Assembly: GCF_001908375.1 (NCBI RefSeq)
Contig: NZ_CP017241.1
Coordinates: 3,799,501 to 3,863,500 of the forward strand
Direction: 5' to 3'
Source of the DNA: Rhizobium etli 8C-3
GTDB lineage: Bacteria > Pseudomonadota > Alphaproteobacteria > Rhizobiales > Rhizobiaceae
Length of the DNA: 64,000 nt
Shown here: positions 53,797 to 63,079 of the stretch, piece by piece
How the letters are laid out: each line of letters opens with the position of its first letter
Numbering within the stretch: position 1 is the stretch's first letter
Notes under the pieces: model-generated
Told to the model about the DNA's origin: nothing
The model's input: the letters and a program-made list of their open reading frames with translations, nothing else
Database searches by the model: none
Program-made: the position numbers and the translations under genes

Positions 53797-55719
53797 ATGC
53801 AGATCAGAGGGACGACACCGAAATCAGGTTTTGCGTATCGGCGGGCAGGCACCATGATGGTGATCGCGGCAGCGGCTGCGTTCTCACCGGTTCTGACTGG
53901 CGAGGCCTATGCATTCAAGCTATTCGGCATCACCATTTTCGGCGAAGACGAGAGTGACAGCGAGCAGGTGCCCGATCCTGTGCGCTATGACGCCAATCTT
54001 ACGACGGATACCGCCGATCCCGATCTCAAAGAGGCTTTGGAAAACAGTTCTCGTCTGGTCGGTGACGAGGATCGCCCGGTTTCGGGCGACCTCGGCATTG
54101 TCGTCAAGGCACGCGACGACCGTGATCGCCTGATCGCGGTCCTCTACGAAAAAGCGCGCTACGGCGGCGTCGTGACGATCACGATCGACGGAAAGAACAT
54201 CGACGACCTTCCTCCCAACCCGACCTTCGACCGGGCAAAGCCCGTTGCCGTTCAAGTCGCTGTCGAGCCGGGACCGGCCTTTCGGGTCAAGGAAGTGCAG
54301 TTCGGCGGCGATGCTGCAACCCGCAATCCCGCAGATTACGATCTGGCGCCCGGCCAAGAGGCCGGGTCGCTGACGATCATCAAGGCCGGGGACAAGATCG
54401 TCGAACAGCTGAAGAGCGAGGGGCGACCGCTTGCAAGGCTGACCACACGGCAAGTGGTGGCCGATCACCGCACCAAGACGGTCGATATCGTCATCGCGAC
54501 GGAAGGTGGTCCGGTAGCCCCGATCGGCAATGTCGACGTAACCGGGCAGAAAGCCGTTAGACCTGCTTTCATCGAGCGTTATTCGCGCCTTGAAAGAGGA
54601 GGAGCCTATTCTCCAGAGGCGCTCAAGAAGGCTGGTGAGCGGTTGCGCGCGCTCGGCGTTTTTTCGAGCGTCACCATTCACGAAGCCGATAGCCTCGCCG
54701 CCGATGGGACGTTGCCGATGACCATCGAAGTGTCGGAAGGCAAGCAGCGTTATTTCGGTGTCGGCGCCAATTATTCAACGATCGACGGCATGGGGGTCCA
54801 AGGTTATTGGGGACACCGCAATCTCTTCGGCGAAGCGGAATCCCTTCGAATCGAGGGCGCGGTTGGCCGCCTGGGCGAAAACGACATAGGAAATCTCGAC
54901 TACTCGACTGGTATACTCTTCACTAAACCCGGCGCGTTTTTCCCTGCCGCAACGCTGAAGGCCGGCATTCTCGCAAAGACCGAGAATCCGGATGCCTACA
55001 ACGCCTCGCTCATCACCGCCTCGCTCGGCCTGTCTTACGAGCTGACGGATCAGGACACCGCCTCGGCGAGCGCTGAAATCAGCTATGAAAAGGACGATGA
55101 CGCGTTTGGCGACAACGAATATCTGACTTTCGCCCTGCCGCTTACTTACGAGCGCGATGCACGCGACAACAAACTCAACCCTACGGAAGGGTACCGGGCA
55201 ACGCTTGCAGCGACGCCGAGCTATGAGATGTTCGGCAGCACGATCTTCTCGTCCTTCGAGGGTTCGATTACCGGCTACCAGTCGATCGGCATTGAGGACA
55301 ATGTTATCTTCGCTGGCAAGGTGGCGGCCGGCATGCTGGTCGGCGGAGAATTACCGGACATTCCCGCAACGAGACGTTTTTTTGCCGGAGGTGGCGGTTC
55401 GGTTCGAGGGTATGGCTATCAGGAGATCTCCCCCTACAACTCCGAGGATGAAGCGACGGGCGGAAAATCTTATGTCACCGCCTCGCTGGAAGCGCGCGTC
55501 AGGATCACCGAGACCATCGGCATCGTTCCTTTCATCGACGTCGGAACAGTTGGAAGCGAGGAATTTCCCGATTTTTCCGATATCCGTGCCGGGGCCGGTA
55601 TCGGAATTCGTTACGCCACGCCTTTTGGCCCCCTGCGGCTTGATTTTGCCGTACCATTGAACAAGTACGAGGATGGCACAAATTACGGCATCTATGCCGG
55701 GATCGGCCAGTCTTTCTAG
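53797..55719 (+). CDS. tamA: TamA, outer-membrane BamA-superfamily protein
   Basis: 640 residues with a signal peptide (cut near GEAYAF). The first half has POTRA-like repeats; the second half is a 16-strand barrel starting near EVSEGKQRYFGVGANYSTIDGMGVQGYWGHRNLFGE, with the VRGYGYQE turn and the terminal GIYAGIGQSF. It works with TamB to move phospholipids or to assemble autotransporters in the outer membrane. It is followed after 59 bp by tamB. Confidence 0.94.
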   Translation: MQIRGTTPKSGFAYRRAGTMMVIAAAAAFSPVLTGEAYAFKLFGITIFGEDESDSEQVPDPVRYDANLTTDTADPDLKEALENSSRLVGDEDRPVSGDLGIVVKARDDRDRLIAVLYEKARYGGVVTITIDGKNIDDLPPNPTFDRAKPVAVQVAVEPGPAFRVKEVQFGGDAATRNPADYDLAPGQEAGSLTIIKAGDKIVEQLKSEGRPLARLTTRQVVADHRTKTVDIVIATEGGPVAPIGNVDVTGQKAVRPAFIERYSRLERGGAYSPEALKKAGERLRALGVFSSVTIHEADSLAADGTLPMTIEVSEGKQRYFGVGANYSTIDGMGVQGYWGHRNLFGEAESLRIEGAVGRLGENDIGNLDYSTGILFTKPGAFFPAATLKAGILAKTENPDAYNASLITASLGLSYELTDQDTASASAEISYEKDDDAFGDNEYLTFALPLTYERDARDNKLNPTEGYRATLAATPSYEMFGSTIFSSFEGSITGYQSIGIEDNVIFAGKVAAGMLVGGELPDIPATRRFFAGGGGSVRGYGYQEISPYNSEDEATGGKSYVTASLEARVRITETIGIVPFIDVGTVGSEEFPDFSDIRAGAGIGIRYATPFGPLRLDFAVPLNKYEDGTNYGIYAGIGQSF

Positions 55720-55728
55720 AATGCGACA

Positions 55729-55750
55729 TTCGCGGATTTCAACCCGCGAA
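55729..55750 (+). other. Inverted repeat between tamA and tamB
   Basis: TTCGCGG (55729-55735) and CCGCGAA (55744-55750) could form a 7-bp hairpin in the 59-bp gap between the genes. It has no T run and could be a partial attenuator or RNA-stability element; tamB probably depends on readthrough from tamA. Confidence 0.35.
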
Positions 55751-55778
55751 CAATGACGAACAGGGTAGTTCCGCCTTC

Positions 55779-58700
55779 ATGCAAGCGCTGACGAAATTCG
55801 TGAGTTGGACCATCCATGTAATCGGCGTTGCGACCGGTGCAGCACTGATTCTTGCCGCGATAGCCTTTGCGATCTTCGGTTTCACCTCGTTCGGCTCGCG
55901 TATTGTCACGGAAGAAGTCGCGGAAGAGCTTTCCAACCGCGACATGAAGATTGCGGTCCGCGAGCCAAGCGGTCTGCTTACCGGCGGATTGCGCGCAGCG
56001 GAGATAACGGTTTCAGACACGCGCGGAGTATTCGCACAGATCTCCGGTCTCTCGATAGACTGGAACCCGTTGGCGCTGCTGCGAGGCGAGTTCCACGCAA
56101 GCGAACTCTCCCTCGGCTCTGTCAATATAATCCGAAAGCCGGTGCGTACTATTCCCTCACAACCAGCAAGCGGTGAAGACGAGGGTTTCAGCCTGCCGAT
56201 CAAGATCGATGTCGACAGGATCGTTATATCTGACATCAATCTGAGCGAGCAGTTCGCGGGACGCGCCTTTACTTTAACGGCCGGCGGCAATCTGCAGGCC
56301 GACCAGAATGGCGGGAATGTCGTAATCAATATCAGCCGTCATGATGTGCCCGACGCCAAGCTCTCGGCCGATTTGGCGTTCATGCCCGATCAGAACCAGT
56401 TGAGGCTGAAGGCGCAGCTATCTGAACCGAAGGGCGGTTTGCTTGCCGCTTTCCTGTCGCTGCCTGGCGATCCTTCAGTCGATATCGTCGTCGATGGCGA
56501 AGGGCCGGTTTCTGATTGGAACGGCAGGCTTCAAGCCGCCCTGGACGGCCAGCAACGGGCTTCGATCAAAGGACACCATGCGCTTACGCAAGACGGTCTG
56601 CACCATCTTGATCTCAAGGGCGGCGGTGACCTGAACACCCTGCTGCCGCCGGCCTTCCGGCCATTGTTCTCCGGCCAGACGAACATCGATGTCTCCGCCA
56701 CCTACAACAATAGGGGCAAACTCGACATCCAGACCGGCAACATAGCAACCGGCAGCGTCGTCATTGCGGCGTCCGGCACCCTGGATCGAGCGGGCAACAA
56801 CAGCCTGAACGTCAACGTGCTCGGAACGTCCGGCCCGGTCGATTTCCGCTGGCCGCTTGCCGATGGCGAAGCCCGTTTCATGGTGACCGGTCTAAACCTG
56901 GCCCTCACAGGCGATGCGCAGTCGGCGCGGCTGAACGCCAGCGCTTCGCTCGATGCCGCAACATTGCCACAAGCGACGATCGGCAACGTGAAACTGACTG
57001 CAAAGAGCGACGCTTTCAACCTGGCCAAGCGTTCCGGTGCCGTTCAATTGCGTATGGTTGCCGGTGACACGACGTTCATGAACCCGGATATCAATCGAGC
57101 AGTACAAGGTCCTGTGACGCTTGCCGCGCCGCTGCAAATCGCCGCCGATGGAGTAGGCTTCAACGGGACGACATTGGAAAGCGCCCAAGCAAGCGGCACC
57201 GTCAACGGCACCTACAAACTCACCGACAACACGCTGACGGGTAACGCCAAGCTTACCATTCAGCCCGCGGCACTGCCGCCTGCTATCGCACCGCGCTTCG
57301 ATGCTCCGATTTCGATCGATACACAGATCGCCGGAACCATTCCGTCCAAGATCAACCTCTCGGATCTCGTCGTCAAATCCGGAACGATCGAAACTGCCGG
57401 CTCCGTGATGCTTGACGGCGAAAGCCTCACCGCCAACCTTTCGGGGCGGCTGCCAAATGTAGCGAAGCTTCTGGAAACCGCCGAAGGCGAGGCGAGCTAT
57501 ACGGTCAATGCCAGCGGCCCGCTGACAGCACTGGCGATCACGGCAAATCTCAAGGCCGCAACCCTTCGCACCGCTGGTCGAACGCTTGGTGATCTGGAGG
57601 TCAGGATTTCCGGCGCCGCTGATCCTGACGCACCCCAAGGTACCATCAATGCCAAGGGCACGATCGACGGCCAGCCGATTTCCATCGTTGCCGACGCACA
57701 GTCCAAAGGCGGCATCATCAGCGTCCCGTCTCTCAGTGCGGACGTCGGCAGTAACCGGCTGCAAGGCAATATCCAGCTGTCCTCGCGCTTCGAGCCCACC
57801 GGAGCGCTCACCTTCGATTTTCCCGATATCGGCCTGCTAGCTGCACTTTTCGGGCAGCGAGCCCAAGGCGATCTTAATGGTGCGCTCGACATCGCCAACG
57901 ACAATGGCAAGATTGCGTTAAAGATGACGGCCACAGGAAATGGTTTGCAGCGCGATACATTTTCGATCGTGAAACCGGCTATCGCTATCACCGTCACCGA
58001 CCTCAAAGGCCTCGCCGCCAACGGCATCGTCAAGGCAGGCGAGATGTCGGCAGGCGCCAACAGGCTCGCTGAACCGGTGCTGAACTTCGTGCAGCAACAG
58101 AACCGCACGAAGTTCGACCTTAACGCTGCCTACGACGATAGTCCGGTGTTTGTGAAGGGTGACCTTGAAACAAAAGCGGGCCGGACGACGATCCGGCTCG
58201 ATCGATTTTCAGGCGAACCGCGCAACATTCCGGTTGAACTCTCCCAACCCGCCCAGATTGCGATTAACAACGGCCAGGCTGCGCTGAGCGGCCTCACGGT
58301 CAGGACCGGAAGCGGCTCCGTGGCGGTAACCGGCTCGGCGGGCGAGACGCTCGACATCAATGCGGTCATCAGCGAGCTGCCCGCAAGTCTCGCCAACGGT
58401 TTCGTTCCCAATCTGAATGCCGAAGGTGCTATCTCCGGAACGGTGTCGGTCAAGGGAACGCCGACGGCGCCGATTGCGGATTTCAAGCTTGACTGGAAGA
58501 ATGCCGCGACAAGCCACACCAAAAACGCGCATCTTGCGCCATTCGGCGTCGCCGCGACCGGAAAGTTTGCCGACGACAAGCTCGGCTTCGACGCAAGCAT
58601 CGATGGCTCCGAGGGACTGTCCTTGAATTCCCGCGGAAATGTTGTTTTTGCCGGAACGGACGTACGGAGCCTGAACATCGATGCCGATGTCATCAACCTT

Positions 58701-61700
58701 CCGGCAAGCATCGCCAATGGATTTGTTCCGGCTCTTGCCGCCGAAGGGACGATTTCGGGAACGGTCAAAGCATCAGGAACACTTTCCGCGCCGGCTGTCG
58801 ATTTCGATCTCGATTGGAAGGACGCAGCCACAAGCCAGACCAAGGGTGCCGGATTGACAGCGCTCGGGGTGAGCGCCACTGGCAAATTCGCCGACAACAA
58901 GCTCGACTTCGATGCAGACCTATCGGGCGCAGCCGAAATGGGTCTCAAGGCAAACGGCAATGTTGTGATGGCCGGCACGGCGGTCCAAAGCCTCGACGTA
59001 AATGCCAATCTCGACAATGTCCCGGCAAGGCTTGCAAACAGCTTCGTGCCCGGACTTGCCGCCGAAGGAACGGTCTCGGGAACGGCCAAAGCGTCAGGAA
59101 CACTTTCCGCACCGGCTGTGGATTTCGATCTTGCCTGGAAGGACGCAGCCACGAGTAAGACGAAACAGGCAGGGCTTGCTCCGTTCGGCCTGAGTGCCAC
59201 CGGCAAACTTGCAAATAACAAGCTCGACTTCGATGCAGACCTGACCGGTGCGGCCGACACGCGGCTGAGCGCGGACGGGAATATTGTGATCGCCGGCACG
59301 GCGCTCCAAAGTCTTAACGTAAATGCCAATCTCAACAATGTTCCGGCAAAGCTCGCAAACAGCTTCGTGCCCGGACTTGCCGCCGAAGGGACGATTTCGG
59401 GAACGGCCAAAGCATCAGGAACACTTTCTGCGCCGGCTGTCGATTTCGATCTCGATTGGAAGGACGCAGCCACAAGCCAGACCAAGGGTGCCGGATTGAC
59501 AGCGCTCGGGGTGAGCGCCACTGGCAAATTCGCCGACAACAAGCTCGACTTCGATGCAGACCTATCGGGCGCAGCCGAAATGGGTCTCAAGGCAAACGGC
59601 AATGTTGTGATGGCCGGCACGGCGGTCCAAAGCCTCGACGTAAATGCCAATCTCGACAATGTCCCGGCAAGGCTTGCAAACAGCTTCGTGCCCGGACTTG
59701 CCGCCGAAGGAACGGTCTCGGGAACGGCCAAAGCGTCAGGAACACTTTCCGCACCGGCTGTGGATTTCGATCTTGCCTGGAAGGACGCAGCCACGAGTAA
59801 GACGAAACAGGCAGGGCTTGCTCCGTTCGGCCTGAGTGCCACCGGCAAACTTGCAAATAACAAGCTCGACTTCGATGCAGACCTGACCGGTGCGGCCGAC
59901 ACGCGGCTGAGCGCGGACGGGAATATTGTGATCGCCGGCACGGCGCTCCAAAGTCTTAACGTAAATGCCAATCTCAACAATGTTCCGGCAAAGCTCGCAA
60001 ACAGCTTCGTGCCCGGACTTGCCGCCGAAGGGACGATTTCGGGAACGGCCAAAGCATCAGGAACACTTTCTGCGCCGGCTGTCGATTTCGATCTCGATTG
60101 GAAGGACGCAGCCACAAGCCAGACCAAGGGTGCCGGATTGACAGCGCTTGGGGTGAGCACCACTGGCAAATTTGCCGATAACAAGCTCGACTTCGATGCA
60201 AGTGCGAATGCCGCGGATGGCGTAGCTTTGAAAGCGGCGGGTAAGGTCGTTGTTTCTGGAACGACTGTTCAGAACTTGGAGATTGAAGCGAACGTCACCA
60301 ATGTTCCCGCAAGTGTGGCGAACGGCTTTGTTCCGGGCCTGGCTGCCGCAGGCACTGTTTCGGGAACGGTGAAAGCCTCTGGGACGCTTTCCTCACCTGC
60401 CGTTGATTTCAAGTTCGATTGGAAGGATTTGGCGACAAGTCAGACGAAGGGCGCCAAGCTGTCGTCGCTGAACCTCAGCGCGATCGGCAAATTTGCCGAC
60501 AACAAGCTTGATTTCGACGCGAATGCGAGCGGAGCTGACGGAGCTTCGCTGAAAGCGATCGGCAATCTTGCAATTGCCGGCCAGAGAGTCGAGAGCCTGA
60601 AGGTGGAGGCCGACATTGCCAATCTACCGGCAGGCATCGCCAACAATTTCGTGCCAGGCCTTGCAGCAGAAGGTGTCCTTTCTGGCACGGTCGTGGCCGC
60701 GGGAAACCTCGCTTCCCCGACAGCCGATTTCAAACTCGACTGGAAGAACGCGGCGACCAGCCACACCAGGAAGGCAGGACTGTCCCAGCTCGCGATGAAC
60801 GCGACAGGCAAGCTTGCCAACAACAGACTCGACTTCGATGCCATCATGAACGGCGCTGACAACATGACGCTGAAAGCTGGCGGCAACGTCATGATAGAGG
60901 GCACGGTCGTCAAGAGCCTCAAAGTTGATGCCAATGTCTCCAATCTACCGGCGAGCGTGGCAAACGGTTTCGTCCCGGGCCTCGCCGTGGAGGGAACGGT
61001 CTCCGGAACCGCAACGGTTTCGGGGTCGCTTTCCGCTCCGAAGGTTGATTTCAAGCTCAACTGGAAGGATGCATCGACCAGCCAGACCAAAGGCGTCGGG
61101 CTCTCGCCCTTTGCAATAGCCGCCAACGGCAACCTCGCCGACAACACACTCACCATCGATACCGACCTTACCGGCGACAGCGGCCTTTCGATGAAGGGCG
61201 GCGGCACCGTTGCGATCACCGGCGGTCGGGCCCTTAACTTGCAGTTCCGCGGCAACCTCCCCTTTGCCATCATGGGCGCACAGCTGGCGCAACAGGGCTT
61301 TGTCGCAGAAGGTAACGCCGATATTGACCTCCGGATCACTGGCACGGCCGCCGGCCCCGTCATCAACGGGTCTATTTCGACCAGCGGTGCCAGGCTGGTC
61401 GATGTCCGCAGGAATCTTGCGCTCAATAATGTTGTCGCCAACATTACGATGAATGGCGAGCAGGCCACCATCTCCCGCCTGAGCGGCAACTTCGCGAGCG
61501 GCGGCAGGGTTACGGCGAGCGGCACGGTCGGAATCCGGCCAGGCAGTGGCTATCCGGTGAACATCGAGGTTAGGCTGGACAGGGCAGTCTACGTTGACGG
61601 AACGCTTGTCGTCGCGACGGTCGATGGCAATCTCGCTCTGCGGGGTCCGCTTCTTACCAACCCGGCGCTGAGCGGCCGATTGAACGTCGAAAAAGCATCG

Positions 61701-62522
61701 ATCACCGTGCCGGACAGGCTGCCTACTTCACTGCGCGAGATCGACATCAAGCACGTGAATGCACCACCTGCTGTGCGTGCCCAGCTGCGCGACGAAGCCC
61801 AAAAGCCCGGCGAGAAATCGACGACGCTCGCGCTCGACCTGCAGATCAACGCGCCGTCGAAGATCTACGTCCGCGGGCGCGGCATCGATTCGGAACTTGG
61901 CGGCAGTGTCACGATCAGGGGAACAGCGGCAATGCCCGTCGTTTCCGGCGGCTTTACCATGCGTCGCGGACGCCTGACCATGCTTAATCGCCGCCTGAAC
62001 TTCACCGACAAGAGCCGCATTACATTTGCTGGCGATTTGACGCCGGCGCTCGACATGGAAGCGAGCTCCACTTCGGGATCAACGAGGCTCACCGTCGATG
62101 TCACGGGACTTGCAACAGATCCCTCGATCACCTTCTCGTCCTCGCCGACCTTGCCGCAGGATGAAGTTCTGGCGCAGCTCATATTCGGCCAGTCCATGTC
62201 GAAGCTCTCGCCGGTCCAGATCGCGCAGCTCGCCGATGCTGTGAGCCAGTTGGCGGGCGGACGTTCGACCTCGCTTTTCGAGGGGCTCCGCAACCAGCTT
62301 GGTGTCGACGACCTCAACATCAGCACCGACGAGAAGGGGCAGACGAGTGTCAGCGTCGGCCGCTATCTGAACGAACGCACCTATTTCGAGTTGCAGCAAG
62401 GCGGCGAAGCGGGCGCCAAGGCGATCATCAATCTCGATGTCGGGCGGGGCGTGAAATTACGTGGTGCGGCGGGTGGAAATGGTGCCGGCGAAGCCGGCAT
62501 CGTCTACGAACATGAATACTAG
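55779..62522 (+). CDS. tamB: TamB (AsmA-like DUF490), with tandem repeats
   Basis: 2247 residues, an unusually long TamB. Residues about 15-36 form one N-terminal transmembrane helix (ATGAALILAAIAFAIFGFTSF); the rest spans the periplasm as a beta-helical groove that carries phospholipid. The C-terminal DUF490 domain starts around the RKFNVEKASITVPDRLPTSLREIDIKHVN-type stretch (near residue 1970), and ends LRGAAGGNGAGEAGIVYEHEY. The middle (residues 858-1820) consists of nine repeats of exactly 107 residues, described separately. The stop overlaps the Lrp gene stop by 3 bp. Confidence 0.93.
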   Translation: MQALTKFVSWTIHVIGVATGAALILAAIAFAIFGFTSFGSRIVTEEVAEELSNRDMKIAVREPSGLLTGGLRAAEITVSDTRGVFAQISGLSIDWNPLALLRGEFHASELSLGSVNIIRKPVRTIPSQPASGEDEGFSLPIKIDVDRIVISDINLSEQFAGRAFTLTAGGNLQADQNGGNVVINISRHDVPDAKLSADLAFMPDQNQLRLKAQLSEPKGGLLAAFLSLPGDPSVDIVVDGEGPVSDWNGRLQAALDGQQRASIKGHHALTQDGLHHLDLKGGGDLNTLLPPAFRPLFSGQTNIDVSATYNNRGKLDIQTGNIATGSVVIAASGTLDRAGNNSLNVNVLGTSGPVDFRWPLADGEARFMVTGLNLALTGDAQSARLNASASLDAATLPQATIGNVKLTAKSDAFNLAKRSGAVQLRMVAGDTTFMNPDINRAVQGPVTLAAPLQIAADGVGFNGTTLESAQASGTVNGTYKLTDNTLTGNAKLTIQPAALPPAIAPRFDAPISIDTQIAGTIPSKINLSDLVVKSGTIETAGSVMLDGESLTANLSGRLPNVAKLLETAEGEASYTVNASGPLTALAITANLKAATLRTAGRTLGDLEVRISGAADPDAPQGTINAKGTIDGQPISIVADAQSKGGIISVPSLSADVGSNRLQGNIQLSSRFEPTGALTFDFPDIGLLAALFGQRAQGDLNGALDIANDNGKIALKMTATGNGLQRDTFSIVKPAIAITVTDLKGLAANGIVKAGEMSAGANRLAEPVLNFVQQQNRTKFDLNAAYDDSPVFVKGDLETKAGRTTIRLDRFSGEPRNIPVELSQPAQIAINNGQAALSGLTVRTGSGSVAVTGSAGETLDINAVISELPASLANGFVPNLNAEGAISGTVSVKGTPTAPIADFKLDWKNAATSHTKNAHLAPFGVAATGKFADDKLGFDASIDGSEGLSLNSRGNVVFAGTDVRSLNIDADVINLPASIANGFVPALAAEGTISGTVKASGTLSAPAVDFDLDWKDAATSQTKGAGLTALGVSATGKFADNKLDFDADLSGAAEMGLKANGNVVMAGTAVQSLDVNANLDNVPARLANSFVPGLAAEGTVSGTAKASGTLSAPAVDFDLAWKDAATSKTKQAGLAPFGLSATGKLANNKLDFDADLTGAADTRLSADGNIVIAGTALQSLNVNANLNNVPAKLANSFVPGLAAEGTISGTAKASGTLSAPAVDFDLDWKDAATSQTKGAGLTALGVSATGKFADNKLDFDADLSGAAEMGLKANGNVVMAGTAVQSLDVNANLDNVPARLANSFVPGLAAEGTVSGTAKASGTLSAPAVDFDLAWKDAATSKTKQAGLAPFGLSATGKLANNKLDFDADLTGAADTRLSADGNIVIAGTALQSLNVNANLNNVPAKLANSFVPGLAAEGTISGTAKASGTLSAPAVDFDLDWKDAATSQTKGAGLTALGVSTTGKFADNKLDFDASANAADGVALKAAGKVVVSGTTVQNLEIEANVTNVPASVANGFVPGLAAAGTVSGTVKASGTLSSPAVDFKFDWKDLATSQTKGAKLSSLNLSAIGKFADNKLDFDANASGADGASLKAIGNLAIAGQRVESLKVEADIANLPAGIANNFVPGLAAEGVLSGTVVAAGNLASPTADFKLDWKNAATSHTRKAGLSQLAMNATGKLANNRLDFDAIMNGADNMTLKAGGNVMIEGTVVKSLKVDANVSNLPASVANGFVPGLAVEGTVSGTATVSGSLSAPKVDFKLNWKDASTSQTKGVGLSPFAIAANGNLADNTLTIDTDLTGDSGLSMKGGGTVAITGGRALNLQFRGNLPFAIMGAQLAQQGFVAEGNADIDLRITGTAAGPVINGSISTSGARLVDVRRNLALNNVVANITMNGEQATISRLSGNFASGGRVTASGTVGIRPGSGYPVNIEVRLDRAVYVDGTLVVATVDGNLALRGPLLTNPALSGRLNVEKASITVPDRLPTSLREIDIKHVNAPPAVRAQLRDEAQKPGEKSTTLALDLQINAPSKIYVRGRGIDSELGGSVTIRGTAAMPVVSGGFTMRRGRLTMLNRRLNFTDKSRITFAGDLTPALDMEASSTSGSTRLTVDVTGLATDPSITFSSSPTLPQDEVLAQLIFGQSMSKLSPVQIAQLADAVSQLAGGRSTSLFEGLRNQLGVDDLNISTDEKGQTSVSVGRYLNERTYFELQQGGEAGAKAIINLDVGRGVKLRGAAGGNGAGEAGIVYEHEY
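58350..61238 (+). repeat. Nine tandem 321-bp repeats coding 107-residue units in TamB
   Basis: Units begin at 58350, 58671, 58992, 59313, 59634, 59955, 60276, 60597 and 60918, each exactly 321 bp. Each unit reads roughly L-x-V-x-A-N-x-x-N-x-P, then ANGFVPGLAAEGTVSGT, KASGTLSAPAVDFDLDWKDAATSQTKGAGL, ATGKFADNKLDFDA and a closing GNVVMAGTAVQS. Units 2-6 are nearly identical and flanking ones diverge, which suggests growth from the inside outward. A tenth, degenerate start follows at 61239. Confidence 0.95.
58788..60148 (+). repeat. Recent 642-bp tandem duplication inside tamB
   Basis: 58788-59506 and 59430-60148 are identical base for base over about 719 bp at an offset of 642 bp (two 321-bp units). 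Bases flanking the block differ (58787 C versus 59429 T; 59507 C versus 60149 T). The pattern shows a recent unequal crossover or replication slippage that added two units. Confidence 0.95.
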
Positions 62523-62947
62523 AATGCGGTCTTGCGGGTTTTCAGCAGGATATTTGTTTCAGTCGAATTGATGCCGTTGATGAGCCGAATACGGCGGAGC
62601 GTCTCATCGAAGGAGACGAGATCGCGATCCTCAAGCTCCGCAACGAAATCCCATTTGCCGTTGGTGCTGTGCAGCGCGCGTACCTGCGGGAGACCGCGCA
62701 GCTGATCGGCTACTCGGTCGGCGAGCTTGCCGAGTACCTCGATCATGACGATCGCACGAACGCCGGCGGCGCGCGTTTCATGGCCGGTCCGGATGGTAAA
62801 GGCGGCAATGGTACCGCTTGCAACAAGCCGGTCGATACGGCCGGCAACGGTCGCACGCGAGGCGCCGGTCATCGCGGCGAGAGAGGATACCGGTATTCTA
62901 GCATTATGGCGAAGCGCGCTTAGAATTTCTTGATCAAGGTCGTCCAT
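62519..62947 (-). CDS. Lrp/AsnC-family regulator
   Basis: 142 residues. The N-terminal HTH MDDLDQEILSALRHNARIPVSSLAAMTGASRATVAGRIDRLVASG is followed by the RAM ligand domain (VRAIVMIEVLGKLADRVADQLRGLPQVRALHSTNGKWDFVAELE). The start at 62947 was chosen; an upstream frame start would begin in the regulatory gap. Divergent from the arginase gene with 132 bp between starts, so it probably controls arginine catabolism, as Lrp-type regulators do elsewhere in rhizobia. Confidence 0.92.
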   Translation of the reverse strand: MDDLDQEILSALRHNARIPVSSLAAMTGASRATVAGRIDRLVASGTIAAFTIRTGHETRAAGVRAIVMIEVLGKLADRVADQLRGLPQVRALHSTNGKWDFVAELEDRDLVSFDETLRRIRLINGINSTETNILLKTRKTAF

Positions 62948-62953
62948 GGCATT

Positions 62954-62982
62954 CACTTTGTCGAAACACACTTAGCAAAGTG
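62954..62982. promoter_or_regulatory. Candidate Lrp-type operator between lrp and arginase genes
   Basis: CACTTTG (62954-62960) and CAAAGTG (62976-62982) form a perfect 7-bp inverted repeat with 15 bases between. It sits directly before the Lrp start and could serve autoregulation and control of the divergent arginase gene. Confidence 0.4.
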
Positions 62983-63079
62983 CAAAATCGGAGTTCATTT
63001 CTGACATTTTTCCATCTTTTTGCCGTCACGTCGATGTCCGAATATGCATTCATCCAAATTCGAATCCGGAGCGCCCAGA

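Noticed and set aside
58130-60184. A 684-codon frame on the minus strand inside tamB
   Set aside because: It is antisense to the tamB repeats and mirrors their 321-bp periodicity; tamB has domains and the antisense frame has none.
58350-61238. Possible CRISPR array
   Set aside because: The repeats are 321-bp coding units in frame with tamB with no unique spacers.
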